From: Endotrypanum monterogeii
Lineage: Eukaryota; Euglenozoa; Kinetoplastea; Trypanosomatida; Trypanosomatidae
Direction of reading: 5' to 3'
Assembly: GCA_000333855.2 (NCBI GenBank)
Contig: CM007315.1
Location: 480,026 to 544,025, forward strand
DNA: 64,000 bases
Both the position numbers and the translations under genes were made by a program. A model generated the notes under the pieces. It did not search any database. It was not told where the DNA came from and saw only the letters and a list, made by a program, of their open reading frames with translations. Of the stretch, positions 31,420 through 42,902 are shown piece by piece (within the stretch, counting starts at the first letter, position 1; the number at the start of each line of letters is the position of its first letter).

Positions 31420-34400
31420 TTAATCGTCTTCGACATCACCAAAGAAAAGCGAATTTGAGGTAAATTGTTTCAACAAATCGTCGACATCGAGATTTGCGCC
31501 CATCGCATCAGGTGCCGTCGCAGCGGACGGTCCAGATGACTCTACTGAGGCGTCTCCGAAGACCGCCGCAAAGGCGAGGCGAGAGGTCTTCTCAATGGAA
31601 TCGGTAGAATCTTTTGCTGGGTGCAATTCGTTGGACGCTATTGCACCCAAGTGCCCCTTCGACACGACGCTGGTGGGCACCGCTGGTGTTCTCGCCGCGC
31701 TCGACGGAGGCACGGGGAGCACTGGCATCACCGGCGGTCCCCAGACATCATCAAACACGGCTCCCATGGTGCAAGAGCTCCTGAGGGATGCTTTCAGAGG
31801 CGGAGCGACAGAGGTCGCCATGCAATAGTAGATAGTGTTCTTTTCTTGTGAGGAGACTTCCCGTGGCGAGTAGGCAGAGCTCTTGTCTTCATGATCAGGT
31901 TTGTTATCACGATAGCTGACGTGCACCTCATCTCTGCAGTCCTTCTCATTGTCGCCGCCGTCGTCGTCTTCGATCTGCTCACACCGGTAGCGACCCTCGC
32001 GCTCCTCGATCGCATACACTTCACCCAGCACTTTCTCGATACGACGCTGCTGCCCTACGAAGCGCGGTGTGACACCAATGAAGAAGCGCACTCCATCGTG
32101 CTCGTAGCGGCGGATGACGTAGCGATCTACGCGCACTGGGTTGCCTTGTGGATCGCGCACCCACGCTCTGTCTTCTTCTGTGGAGTCCCTAGTGAGAATA
32201 GAGACCACCTTGATCCAGGCAAGAACTACTTCTTCTATATTCAACGTTCCCTCGCGCCGGTCGATGTCGATAAACAGTGGCGACGCAGCAGTTGTGGTTG
32301 TCTCGCCACTTGTGAGGCGTTTCTTTTTTGTGTTACTTTGCGCGGTGGCCGCTGCCGCGGCCGCGGCCTTCTTTGCCCGCTGCATCGCAGCCTGAAGGAG
32401 TTGTTTCTCGGCTTTGGGGTGGGGCGGCATGTTGGACTCTGTGATGTTTGTGAAGGAGTCATCTAGCCCACCCGCCCCACGCACCCAGAACGCCTCCGCT
32501 GGAGCCTTCTCCTTCTCTTGAAGAAGAGGATTGCTCAAGTGATTGCTCGTGGACGGTGTAACAACGCCCCCGGTCGACTCGAGCGGTGTTTGCTTTGGAG
32601 CCGCGGCGACGCTGGTGACAGGGGTCGCTGAATGTGCTGTTGTGTCATTGGTGGCGGCAGCCAGGCTCGTGATGGGATCCGGGGGACAAGGAAGCGGTAG
32701 GGGTCCGACCCCCTTGGATGCGATCATGGCCTGAAGCTCGGCTTGTGTGCAGCACCGGAGAACATCTCCCTGCCACAGGTCCATGCTAGGGATGTCCTCG
32801 GCAACAACGATCACGTCATTTACATGCCGTGGCGGGGGAACAGTCGTGTTCGCGTGTAAAAGACCACGATAGTTCCACGAACGCTGCTCCGGCACCGAGT
32901 TGCTGTCCACCGTGGTGTTGAGTTGCTGGGCCATGATAAGAGCGGCACGGCGAGCGTAGGCAGCGCTCGCCCAGATACAGATGTGGCCATCCTCGACCCA
33001 AATACGAAACCGCTGCTTTCGTCTGTGTAGCAGCGCAATTCTTTGTGCTTGTGCAGCCGGTGTCATCATCGCAGTGGAGTGAGTCGTTGCACTGGAAGGC
33101 GGCGGCGGTGGGGTAGGTGGGGATAATGTGATGCTGTTCGTCGGTGATGCGGTCCTCCGCTGCCCGACAAGGAACGGAGACACCGATACAGAGGGAAGCG
33201 TCGTGGGGCGCCCCGCGCCACCCGCGGCGCCAGACTCATTGCGTGGAGAGGCTGATGCGGACCCAGAATGAGGAGTAGAGAGTGCAGAGGAATGCTGGGC
33301 TGCGTCAGCCATAGCAGGCAAATACCCTGTTGTAGTGTTTAGGGCTGGGTGTCGAAGCGGGGTGGACTGCACGTTGAACCCTGACATCATAATGATTGGG
33401 TATTTGCCGCAGCTGGGTGTCGTGATTCCAGCGTGGCGTCGCAGCGGCGCATCGGCGCTGCTTGCCTGCTCCGCGGATAAAAATAATTGCTCCGGTGTGT
33501 CTGCAGAGGGTACATCGGGCTCAAAGAGGTATCTTTCTTCCTCGAGTCGCTGCCGTTGCGGGTTGTGCTGATCTGCGAGATCTTCGGGGTTGAAGCCGCT
33601 CATGCCGGTGTGCACTGGCTTCTGGCCTGCCTTCGCCGTCCCTGCCTCTAGCAGGGTGCGGAGACGGACACGAAACTCCCGTACCAGCTGCAGCATCGGA
33701 ATATTAGAAAGAGGGAAGCGCAGTAAAACTGGAAGCATCGGGATCGCCTGGGGGTGGATGCGCGCCTCGATGCACTGCCGTACGTACATGTATGTAGCGA
33801 GCATCACCATATTACCCAGAATCTGGTCACCGACATCCTTGTCCACAAACATTGTACCCTTCAGAAGATGCTGCTCAATCTCAAATTCTTCATCGATATC
33901 GTCATCGCCGTTGCAGTGCCCCTCCTTCCGAGGAAAGCAGCGCTGCCGCTTGGAGGCCGCGGGGGAAGATCCGGAGTGGCAGCTGCCGTCTCTCCGACGC
34001 ATCCCAACGGTTGATGGCAGGAATCCGAACATGCCCATGATTCTGAGGTAGGAGCCACCGAACTCAACGTACAGAGGGTCGTCCACAGGCGGCGGTTTTC
34101 CCGTATCGTAGCGCGAAGCGATCACGCACGGGAGTGGGCGAATATCATACGCAACCGGTGACGTGACATGCTTGTAGTGCTTCGCTGAGTACTCGTTCGA
34201 CGAAATACGTGTACCCGCCGCATCCGTGGTCGGTGGGACCGAGTCTCCCTTGGCGTCGGCGGCGACCGCCGTGCTGAAGTGTGTGTGTAGCGCTTTACCT
34301 TTCATGTAGCGCTTCGATGCAACATACCCCGAAACAAACTCATCAAACGATACGTCCTCGGCCGAGAGCATGGACGCATGCGCTGTCGAGTGTGTGCACG

Positions 34401-35220
34401 ATGTGTTGATTCCTCTACGTGACGTACCCGCGTCGGCCGCTACCGCGGAGGTGGAGGGTGGGGGTGAGGTAGGGGGTAGAGGTGGATGCGGTATCGAGCC
34501 ACCGGCACCTGAGCTGCATGCTGCGGCCGGCCCAGTGGCACCCCTCTCCCTCTGGCGCTGATATGCGCGTTGACGCTCTGTCTGCTGCTCTTGCAGTTGC
34601 TTCCAGTACACCTGCCGCAACTCTTCATCCGTTGCGAAGACGCCCGGCGCGTTGTCGCGAATAAGAACCTGATAAAGTCCTTCGCGTGTGTCGGTGTAGC
34701 TACGGAAATCCATTGGGCCCACCTTTGTGGGAAGACCGCGTGCGTTCAGGCAGTCTTGCTGGGGTGGGGTGCTGGGAGCTGCGCGTGGCGGCTCCGTTAC
34801 AGTGTCCCCGTCGACAGAGATGGTGGTGGGGCACGGGTCGCGAGGCAACAGAGGAGAGGAGGGGGTTGGAATACCTTCCGTGGCTGTCGACCCCGCACCT
34901 TTTCTGCTCCCACCGCTACCCTTCAGTTTCTGCAGATATTGCTGATAAAATCCTTCGAATTCCTCCACCGCATTGATTGCCGTTGTGGTGCAGAAATAGT
35001 CGCTGTCTCGAGGTGTTTCTGCACTGCGCAGGGCACGGAAGTAGTACTTTGCAGTGCGCCGGTAGCGAGAGTTGTACAGGTGGCGAAAGAGGGGGCAGTC
35101 GGGGCTCGGAAAAAAGGCAGTCGTCAGGGGTATAAGAATAATTTCGTTGCGTCGGTTGCGTCCATGGCGGTGGCTGTAAAGCCCACGCGCATGCGTCTCG
35201 TGACTCGGCAGAGCACCCAT
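31420..35220 (-). CDS. Unrecognised protein, shorter paralogue of the neighbouring gene
   Basis: 1,266 residues, ATG at 35220 with a 32-nt leader after a strong splice acceptor. I do not recognise the family, but it shares ordered blocks with the product of 42903-50066. These include IPLTTAFFPSPDCPLFR (about 30-46), TREGLYQVLI (about 173-182), RPLPC and the following segment ending LRIMGMFG (about 358-395), VDKDVGD to NIPMLQLVREFRVRL (about 452-520), a block containing WNYRGLLHAN (about 780), and IEEVVLAWIK to RRYEHDGVRFFIGVTPRF (about 990-1057). The blocks are linked by Pro/Ser/Thr/Ala-rich low complexity, including a run of seven Ala. The N-terminus MGALPSH fits an N-myristoylation signal (Gly2, Ser6). 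No catalytic motif or membrane helix is seen. The conserved blocks may be several small domains; a scaffold or RNA-associated role is conceivable but unsupported. Confidence 0.85.
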   Translation of the reverse strand: MGALPSHETHARGLYSHRHGRNRRNEIILIPLTTAFFPSPDCPLFRHLYNSRYRRTAKYYFRALRSAETPRDSDYFCTTTAINAVEEFEGFYQQYLQKLKGSGGSRKGAGSTATEGIPTPSSPLLPRDPCPTTISVDGDTVTEPPRAAPSTPPQQDCLNARGLPTKVGPMDFRSYTDTREGLYQVLIRDNAPGVFATDEELRQVYWKQLQEQQTERQRAYQRQRERGATGPAAACSSGAGGSIPHPPLPPTSPPPSTSAVAADAGTSRRGINTSCTHSTAHASMLSAEDVSFDEFVSGYVASKRYMKGKALHTHFSTAVAADAKGDSVPPTTDAAGTRISSNEYSAKHYKHVTSPVAYDIRPLPCVIASRYDTGKPPPVDDPLYVEFGGSYLRIMGMFGFLPSTVGMRRRDGSCHSGSSPAASKRQRCFPRKEGHCNGDDDIDEEFEIEQHLLKGTMFVDKDVGDQILGNMVMLATYMYVRQCIEARIHPQAIPMLPVLLRFPLSNIPMLQLVREFRVRLRTLLEAGTAKAGQKPVHTGMSGFNPEDLADQHNPQRQRLEEERYLFEPDVPSADTPEQLFLSAEQASSADAPLRRHAGITTPSCGKYPIIMMSGFNVQSTPLRHPALNTTTGYLPAMADAAQHSSALSTPHSGSASASPRNESGAAGGAGRPTTLPSVSVSPFLVGQRRTASPTNSITLSPPTPPPPPSSATTHSTAMMTPAAQAQRIALLHRRKQRFRIWVEDGHICIWASAAYARRAALIMAQQLNTTVDSNSVPEQRSWNYRGLLHANTTVPPPRHVNDVIVVAEDIPSMDLWQGDVLRCCTQAELQAMIASKGVGPLPLPCPPDPITSLAAATNDTTAHSATPVTSVAAAPKQTPLESTGGVVTPSTSNHLSNPLLQEKEKAPAEAFWVRGAGGLDDSFTNITESNMPPHPKAEKQLLQAAMQRAKKAAAAAAATAQSNTKKKRLTSGETTTTAASPLFIDIDRREGTLNIEEVVLAWIKVVSILTRDSTEEDRAWVRDPQGNPVRVDRYVIRRYEHDGVRFFIGVTPRFVGQQRRIEKVLGEVYAIEEREGRYRCEQIEDDDGGDNEKDCRDEVHVSYRDNKPDHEDKSSAYSPREVSSQEKNTIYYCMATSVAPPLKASLRSSCTMGAVFDDVWGPPVMPVLPVPPSSAARTPAVPTSVVSKGHLGAIASNELHPAKDSTDSIEKTSRLAFAAVFGDASVESSGPSAATAPDAMGANLDVDDLLKQFTSNSLFFGDVEDD

Positions 35221-35252
35221 TGCTTGCTGATTAATTGGAGGGGCGTGGGAGG

Positions 35253-35318
35253 CTGGGGGGGGGGGGAGCGGTTAGGGGATAAGAAAGGCGAGTGGGGAAA
35301 GGAGAAGGGAAAAAAAAG
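35253..35318 (-). promoter_or_regulatory. Predicted trans-splice acceptor for the 1,266-aa gene
   Basis: About 65 nt of almost pure pyrimidine on the sense strand ends in a run of C and then AG at 35254-35253, leaving a 32-nt 5' UTR without an upstream ATG. Confidence 0.65.
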
Positions 35319-36324
35319 CTTGTGAGCTGTGTGTGCGATTGGAGACACGAAAGGACCAAGGGAAGTAATTACAATGAAGAGTGAACACCACGAATTATCC
35401 AGCCAAGAGGTGGTACAACAATGACGATGGTGTGTGTATATGGAAAAAAAAATAAATCTGAGTCTCTCCCCACTGAGGGTACTTCACCACGAAAAAATAC
35501 ACACAGGATAGAGAACACCAATTGAGCAAACAAAACAGCCGAAAGATGTGGTGTGGTGATGAGGTGTGTTGCGCGCACAGGAGCTGGAACGATGTGAGAA
35601 GAGTGAGGTACGCTTCGCACAACGAGCTCAATTCAGAGATACTGTGCGTCGTATTTTTTGAGTGTTTCCTCGGAGCTACAAAAATGAAAAAAAAACACAC
35701 ACACGCACGCACACACGCAGATAAAGAGAGAGAAAGAGATGGTCACGGAAAGGGATACAGGGAGACAAAGTGGCTCACAGAAACGCACGTGAAGAGGCAA
35801 TCGCCTTTGGAAGAAACGGATACGAGGAGGCCGCTGTAAAGGAAATGAAAAGCAATAAGGAAGCAGGAAAAAAAAAGAGAGAAATAACTAGAGGTGTCCG
35901 CGGCGTACACCTGGGTCGTGGTGAATGAGCGGTTGATCGATGGAATCTCAGTTATACTTACAGCTTCTGTCCAGAGAAGAAGGAATGGGGTGGGGGCAGA
36001 TAGATGGCTATTTTCCAAAAGTAATTCACAAAGTGTGCAGTGCCTGCGTGTAGTTGGCACACCTGCAAAATGTAGCGAATTTCTCTCCTGACTTAAATTT
36101 GTTTGTGCCCAGGGAAATAAAAAAATGAAGAAAAGATACAACAGACACACTTACACGTGCTTCACAGAAAAGCTGTTTGTAGTGAGGCGATACACACTCG
36201 GTGGAGAAAAAAAAACGGTATTCCTAAATTTGCGTGTGTGTGTGGGGGTGGGGGGGGGAGGAAGGGAGGGAGCAGGATCAGGGGTTGACTTGGTACGAGG
36301 CGTCACCAAATCTACACAGAAATA

Positions 36325-36327
<3 letters not shown>

Positions 36328-36388
<61 letters not shown>
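36328..36388. repeat. (AC)30 microsatellite
   Basis: The longest uninterrupted dinucleotide repeat in the window, 61 bp, in the spacer downstream of the 2,387-aa gene. Confidence 0.97.
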
Positions 36389-36390
<2 letters not shown>

Positions 36391-38078
36391 GGTGTAAAAA
36401 ATGAATTTTTTATAGCTGCAGGGTGAAAGAAAGCAGTCCGTCACTGATAGCAATGCTTTAGAACAAACAAACGAAAACGATGATGTACTCGTCTTATTCG
36501 TGTGGGGAGGGAAGCACCAAGGTCGACAGGCTTGAAAAAAGAATACCTACACGGAAAGAAAAAGAAAGTCTTTGAAAAAAACGCCCTTTTGCGATTTTTT
36601 AAATTTTTATATCGAGATAAGTGCTCTCCCCCTTTTAACGCCGCTCGACGTGCTGCACTTGTATTTTCCTTTCTCAGGATCGTCGCCGCTACGTAACAGC
36701 AGCAAAGCAAGGCGTACGCAATGTTTTTTTTCCTATATTCTCCTTCTTCCCCGAAACGATCGACGAAAAAAAAAGACGTGGATCACAAAAAACCCTGTCG
36801 AGTTTGCTCTTCACATATATATATATATATATATATATGAAGATAAATGTGTGGATGGCTTGCGTTCAACTTGCAAGCTTCACGGGTCGTATCGCACCAA
36901 AGGGGGGAAAGGAAGAGAAAAAGACGAGCGCGAGATTCGGTCTCCGTCACGGAGTCCTGCAAAAATACGTCAAGGATACAGTAGGACGGGAGAAAAAAAA
37001 AGAACAAAAGGTTCGGGAGAGGTGAAAGCGAAGAGCTAAACAACAACAAAAAAACAGCAACACAGACAGAGGAAGCCGACACACGGGATATATATATATA
37101 TATATATTTATTTATTTTGTATATATATTTATGTACTCCTCTGATACGAACCGAGAACAGCAAGAGGCGGAAATAAGATTGAAAGGTAAATGATGATAGT
37201 GTAACGGGGAAAGCCTTGGAGAAAAAAAAATCGGTCGTATTTAACCGCTTGTATGTTTTTTAAATATTTATTTCTACTCTCTTTTTGAAAATATGTGTCG
37301 GAGAGAGAAATACGGAGAGAGAGAGAAGAGGGTAGGGGAGATCAGTATGCTACTACGCCTTCAATTCAATACACCGCCCTCTGAACGTGAAAATAAATAA
37401 TTTAAAAAAATGCTCAAAAATGAAATAAAAATAATGCAATTGGCTGATATGACGAAAACTACCACCATATCACACACACACACAAAAAAAGAGAATGCGA
37501 GGCTCTTTGGAAATGAAATGAATTTAAAAATAAACCGTGAAAACACAGAAGTCAATGAAGAAAAGAAACGTACAGAAAAAAAAACGTACGAGTAAGAGGA
37601 TATATATATATATATATATACATATATATATTTCTCGCCTTTGCAGATAGGTGCCGAGGTCGCAGTGCGTACCAGGACACCCAGACACAAAAATAGACGG
37701 AAAAGAGACGCGGAAAAGCTTCAGTTTAAATTGGGATTTTTTCTCCAATTTGATTCACAATAAACGCGAACTTTACGGATGAGCAGGTCTTGTGAAGTTC
37801 AGAAAGATATCACAATATTTTCTCTATTTACGCACGTATATATATGTATATATATATGTATATACACACATATATATGTATACATGTACGTATATATTGC
37901 CTAGGTGTTGATATTCTGGAAACGATCGTGGGCACCTCGCATACAAAAAACAAAAGTTAATTTTAAAAAATTGCTTTCTCACGCACTGGCCTTTTTCAAA
38001 AGTTTTAATTGAAAATATAAAAAAAGGCTGGCTGATAAGCACGCTTGCATACACAGGGGTTGTGTATGTCTAGTCACC

Positions 38079-38119
<41 letters not shown>

Positions 38120-40032
38120 ATATAATATAAGGGAGGGAAGAGGGGGGAACGGCGCCGTGTAGAGAGCACCTCCGTTTTAAGCGCGTTTTCCGTGCCGGAG
38201 ATTATGTGTACGTCTGCAGGTTTTTTTTTCTTGAACTCGAAAAGGGATCCGCCCCACAGACAAAAAAAAGAGACTGGGAAAAAGTGTGTGTGTGTGTGAG
38301 GGGGGACCTGTCTCTGTGTTCTGACAACCAAGAAAAGAAAAAAAAGGAAAGAAAAACGCCTACAGGAAAGGGATGAAGAAAATTTGGAGCTTCGGAAACA
38401 ATAACAACAACAACAGGGAAAAAAAAAGGAGGAAAAAAAGACCCCCCTAGAAAAAAAAAGATAACAAAGATAAGAAGTTGATCAAATAATTTATAGGCGA
38501 TTCTCTTTTCGGTGTTTTTTTTAGTGGTTTGCTCAGGGTTGCTGTTTTTTCTCTTTTTTTTTGCAGATACGTCAGGAATATAGAAAATGCCCAGCCGCCA
38601 ACGTGCGAGAGATAATAAGAAAAGTGCCCGGTCAAAGACGTCGCGTGATAGTCATGAGTACTGGATGCAGAGGCTCCTCTCCCCAAGCATATATTTATGT
38701 GTAGTTGTTTTCACGTAAGCAAATGTGACCGTCTACACTATCCAGTGGCGATCGCGTTTGACTTACCTTGGCCTTTTTTTCCGTTTTTTTTTTTGTTTGG
38801 GGTGTGTGGGAGAGAAAAACGTAGCGGAAATGGATTCGGTGAGGCGATCTGAGAATCTTCGAGAAGGAGCGACGAAGGGGCGGAGGGAGAGAAAAAAGCG
38901 TCGTGAACACAACCGGTACTGGGCCGTAAAACAAGAAAAAAAAAGGACCTCTCGAAAAAAAAAAAAAGGCGACAATGAAAGGATAAAACACGGGATCAAA
39001 AGGAGAGAGAGAAACACACACACACACACACGTATATATATATATACCGTCAGGTACGACGAGTAGCTAGATCACGAAGGGGCAGGGGAGGGTGGCTAAA
39101 GAGGGGATCTGCTTCCAGGATTTGTGGGGTGAAAGAAACGTTACTATCATAATACTTAAAAAAAAATAGAGAACCGAAATAGTCTCTGGCACACTTTTCT
39201 GAGACCTGTACTCGATCTTCGTGATGCTAATGCGTCTTTCGAGCAAAATACAATGTATATGTATATATATGTATGTGTGTATATTAAAACCAGGGAAAAA
39301 ATCAGTGTCCGAAGTAGATTTTCTCCGATTCTCATTGACTGCTGCTAACTTCGCCTGCTGCCTGACGTACGGATATGCCAACTCTCCCTCTCTTTTGGAT
39401 GTGAAGTGTTAGCACTCGCGATGAAAAGCAGCAGGAAGGCAAAACAGAAAGATCGAGGATATAATTCTTTGTGTTGGCGTTGAAGAGAATGGTGGAGAGA
39501 AGGGGGCAGGTCAATCGATTTTGCATAAATATATACATATATATATATATAAGCACGCCAACCACCAACACCAATATGAGGAATTGTAAAAGAAAAGAAA
39601 AAGAAGGGAGTTGGAATCCCGTAGAATGGGGTAAGGTGAGTAGGCCAGTGACGTCGAGCTATCGCAGAGGGTGGTGGTGGTGGTGGGGGGGGGGGAGGGG
39701 GAAGGAGGGTTTAAGAATGCCCCTGACGACGAGTGAGTGAACCGGAAAACCCTGAAGGAAAAAAAATTGTGAGCGGCGCCAGCTGTGTTGCGACTACACG
39801 ACAAGCGATTCTACCTCTACGAGGGTGAAGAGGAAAAGAAAAAAAAACAGAGAGAGAATTAGAAAAGTGTTTTTAACAAAACTAATTTTCCGTTGGGTAA
39901 CTCGTTGAATTTTTTTGACGGAAGCGTCTGTGAGTATGTGTGTGTGTCGTGCTTTTTGCGGATCTCGTCAAGAAAAAAGTTTGAATTGGAAAAACAACAG
40001 ACGTATATAACTGCCCGTATTTATTTTTCATA

Positions 40033-40063
<31 letters not shown>

Positions 40064-40770
40064 ATCCCCTCAATAGGAGGTGGAAGAGGAGGGAAAGATC
40101 AGTGAAGATATAAAAACAAAAGTCACCCACAGTAGACGAGAGGAGGAAAAACAACAACAACAACAACAGCACAAAAAAAAAAACTGTCAAGAATGTGTGT
40201 TTGTGTGTGCTACGAAAAGTCGTATTTTGTTGTTGCTGGGAGATGATAGGAATGGTAAGGAGAAGGAAATAAAGATGGGCAGTGATGGCGGTGTTGGTGG
40301 GGAGACGTGCAACGACCAGGAAAAATGAACGAGACGACTGCTGAAAGTTTAGGAGAAAACAGTAGAGTGGAAAAGTATACTCAGAAGCGTATCAAAAACG
40401 GAACAGAAAAAAAACATAAAAAAAAATAATATAATCTTTTCCTTTTTTTTTTCTTTCCACCGGTAGGGGGAGGGGGGAGAGGAAATAAGAAAAAAAAAAT
40501 ATGCGCGCACATGTGTGTGGTATAGTGTGTGAGTGTGGTGGGTGATCGAGTATAGTGTGTCAGTGTGGTACATCCGCGAGGCAACAAAAAAAAAAGAGGG
40601 AATTCGGTGAGGCTGTTTTCACGGTTCGTGTGCAACTCCCAAGAACGTTACCTGGCTTGGACACAAAGCATACGGGGTCGGCAGATCTGGCCAGCACGTC
40701 ATGGAATCTTAGCCGGAGCTTGACTCAAAAAGGTGGGTGGGTGGCGACAACGACTATGCCGAGAGGGTCG

Positions 40771-40837
40771 AGGTGCCGGGAGGGGGGGGAGGGTGTCCTT
40801 GATGAGACGTTGCTATGGGCATCATCACCCGGCACCT
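40771..40837. repeat. Perfect 10-bp inverted repeat
   Basis: AGGTGCCGGG at 40771-40780 is matched by CCCGGCACCT at 40828-40837, separated by 47 nt, in a GC-richer island of the 7.7-kb spacer. It could fold as an RNA hairpin; function unknown. Confidence 0.8.
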
Positions 40838-41217
40838 AACATCCTCAGGGTGTTTGTGATGGGGGGGGGGGTGATGTGGTATTGTCGGGGAAAGAAACAT
40901 GACCCCTCGCCCCCTCCCATACATACAAGCATAAACGTACAGACAGCCAAGTCCTGTACACACAAGTGTTCCCCACTGGATTTATTTTGTGTGCACCGAT
41001 CTTTTTTTTTCTTCTCTCTCTCTCCATGTCATTTAGATATATTTATTCCCATACATATATATGCAAAAATATATGTATAGTATTTGTCCACTATGATGTG
41101 GGAGGGAAGCGCGCACTGGATCCGGGGAAGCGGAGAGGGCAGCGGTATCGAGGGTCAAGCACTGTTACTCGCTGCTCACATCCCTTTTGATTCGTATCCG
41201 TTGATAATTTTCAGATT

Positions 41218-41251
<34 letters not shown>

Positions 41252-42586
41252 TATATATATATATATATATATGTATATATTGTCATGATGCTGAAGCACA
41301 CGTGCGACCGGCGACCAGCGACCGCGGGGAAGTGTGGGTCAGATAGCTCTAAGCAAATCCTACGGCTGCGGCACATCAATTCATGATCATCCGAAGATGT
41401 CCCGTGCGGGCAGACATACGCCATGTTACTCCGAGTTGGCGCATTCGCACGTTGGCAGGAACGGAAACACACATCACAAAACACGGTGGATGTGGTGTCT
41501 GATTTATTATTGGGAGAGAAGCGCGAGATGGAAGGGTGGGTGTTGGTTGTTTTGCCCTCTCTCTTTTTAAATATATATATATATATATAGGGGGGGGGTA
41601 TTTCCAGGCAGTCGAACAGAATACACGTATTCCCCATGCCAAGTCACATAAGTACTTATTCTCACAGAGAGACAAATGAACGTAAGTGCACATAGGGTGG
41701 TGCGGGGCGCGCAGTGATAGTTGCCTACAGACACGGGCAGATCCCTCACTGACAGCACATACACACACAAAAAAAAAAAAAATACGGTGGAGGCGCTGTG
41801 AAGAAGAAATCGGAGAATAATATGAGAAAACAAGTAAAAACATATCGCACACACTAAAACACATATATAACGACATATAATTCCTCTAATGTGTTTAAAA
41901 AACAGAGGCAGAGAGGAGGAAGAAAGGTCATACACATACATACACACACACACACACACACAGGCATGCACTCACACAAATATAAAAAGAAAAAAGGAAA
42001 TGAAAATAATACTCCCCCCTATATAAATATACATATAAAAACGTCCAGATATCACGTCAGTGCATAGGCCACTAACGGGGTGGTTGAGAAATACGCACAT
42101 ACCGCGAAAAGTCGGAGTGAATAAAAAAAAAAAAGTCAGTAGAACATACATGTGTGCATTAGTGAAGAGAGAGAGGGAGGAGAGGGCAACTTCAGTGCAA
42201 AGGTCAAGATAAGAAAACTAAATCCCATATGCATACGGAAAAAATATATATCTATAATATCAAGATATAATTACTTAATCTACCTGCCCCCTCCCCCCCC
42301 CACCACACACACACTCACACAGAAAAAAAAAGCGTGACGATGCGACCCACAATGAAAAATAAGATTAAATAATAATAATGCAAGAACGAACAAAAAAGAG
42401 CGATTTTATTTTTGAGAGATCCTTCACTCGCACGAAGCGTCAATAAAATCCATTACATGCTAATCATTGTTTTTCACAGGAGGAAATAAATGCAAAATAT
42501 ATATATATATATATATACACATCTACTAGTGAGCAAAAACAAATGCTCCCATCCCACAATTAAACAAATAAATAAATATAAAACTC

Positions 42587-42623
<37 letters not shown>

Positions 42624-42902
42624 TTGATAATTAAAAAAAAACTACATCAATTTCCCTTGGGCGTGTAAAGTAGAGGTAAAGAGGGGGGGGGGGCGACGCA
42701 CATCCTCACAGATATTCGCAGATTGAGTAGGCACTAGCCCATGATGCGCATCGGAGGGAAAAAAAAATACCATGTTGTGTTTTTGTGTCCAGAAGAATTT
42801 GCTAGGGTGCACGCTTGGTAGTTGGCTAGCATCGCCCGAATGGGCTGATGGGTTGGGACAGTAACAGTTTGCACAAAGCGTGTGCGTGCACACGCCGACA
42901 CC

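Larger units (their letters stand above)
35221..42902. other. 7.7-kb spacer between the two paralogues, no supportable gene
   Basis: The longest gene-free stretch. It is dominated by A/T and purine low complexity, with a 61-bp CA repeat at 36328-36388, (TA)n tracts at about 36814-36838, 37087-37107, 38087-38115, 40036-40062, 41252-41272 and 42498-42517, and (CA)n at about 41219-41249 and 41940-41961. Ordinary-complexity islands occur at about 35870-36090, 40600-40840 and 41280-41480. None contains a convincing gene. It should contain the 3' UTR of the 2,387-aa gene and the leader of the 1,266-aa gene. Confidence 0.65.

Noticed and set aside
41176..41637. 153-codon minus-strand frame with a Cys-rich centre
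   Set aside because: Both ends are translated TA/GT repeats; only about 50 codons look ordinary, without a clear start or domain.
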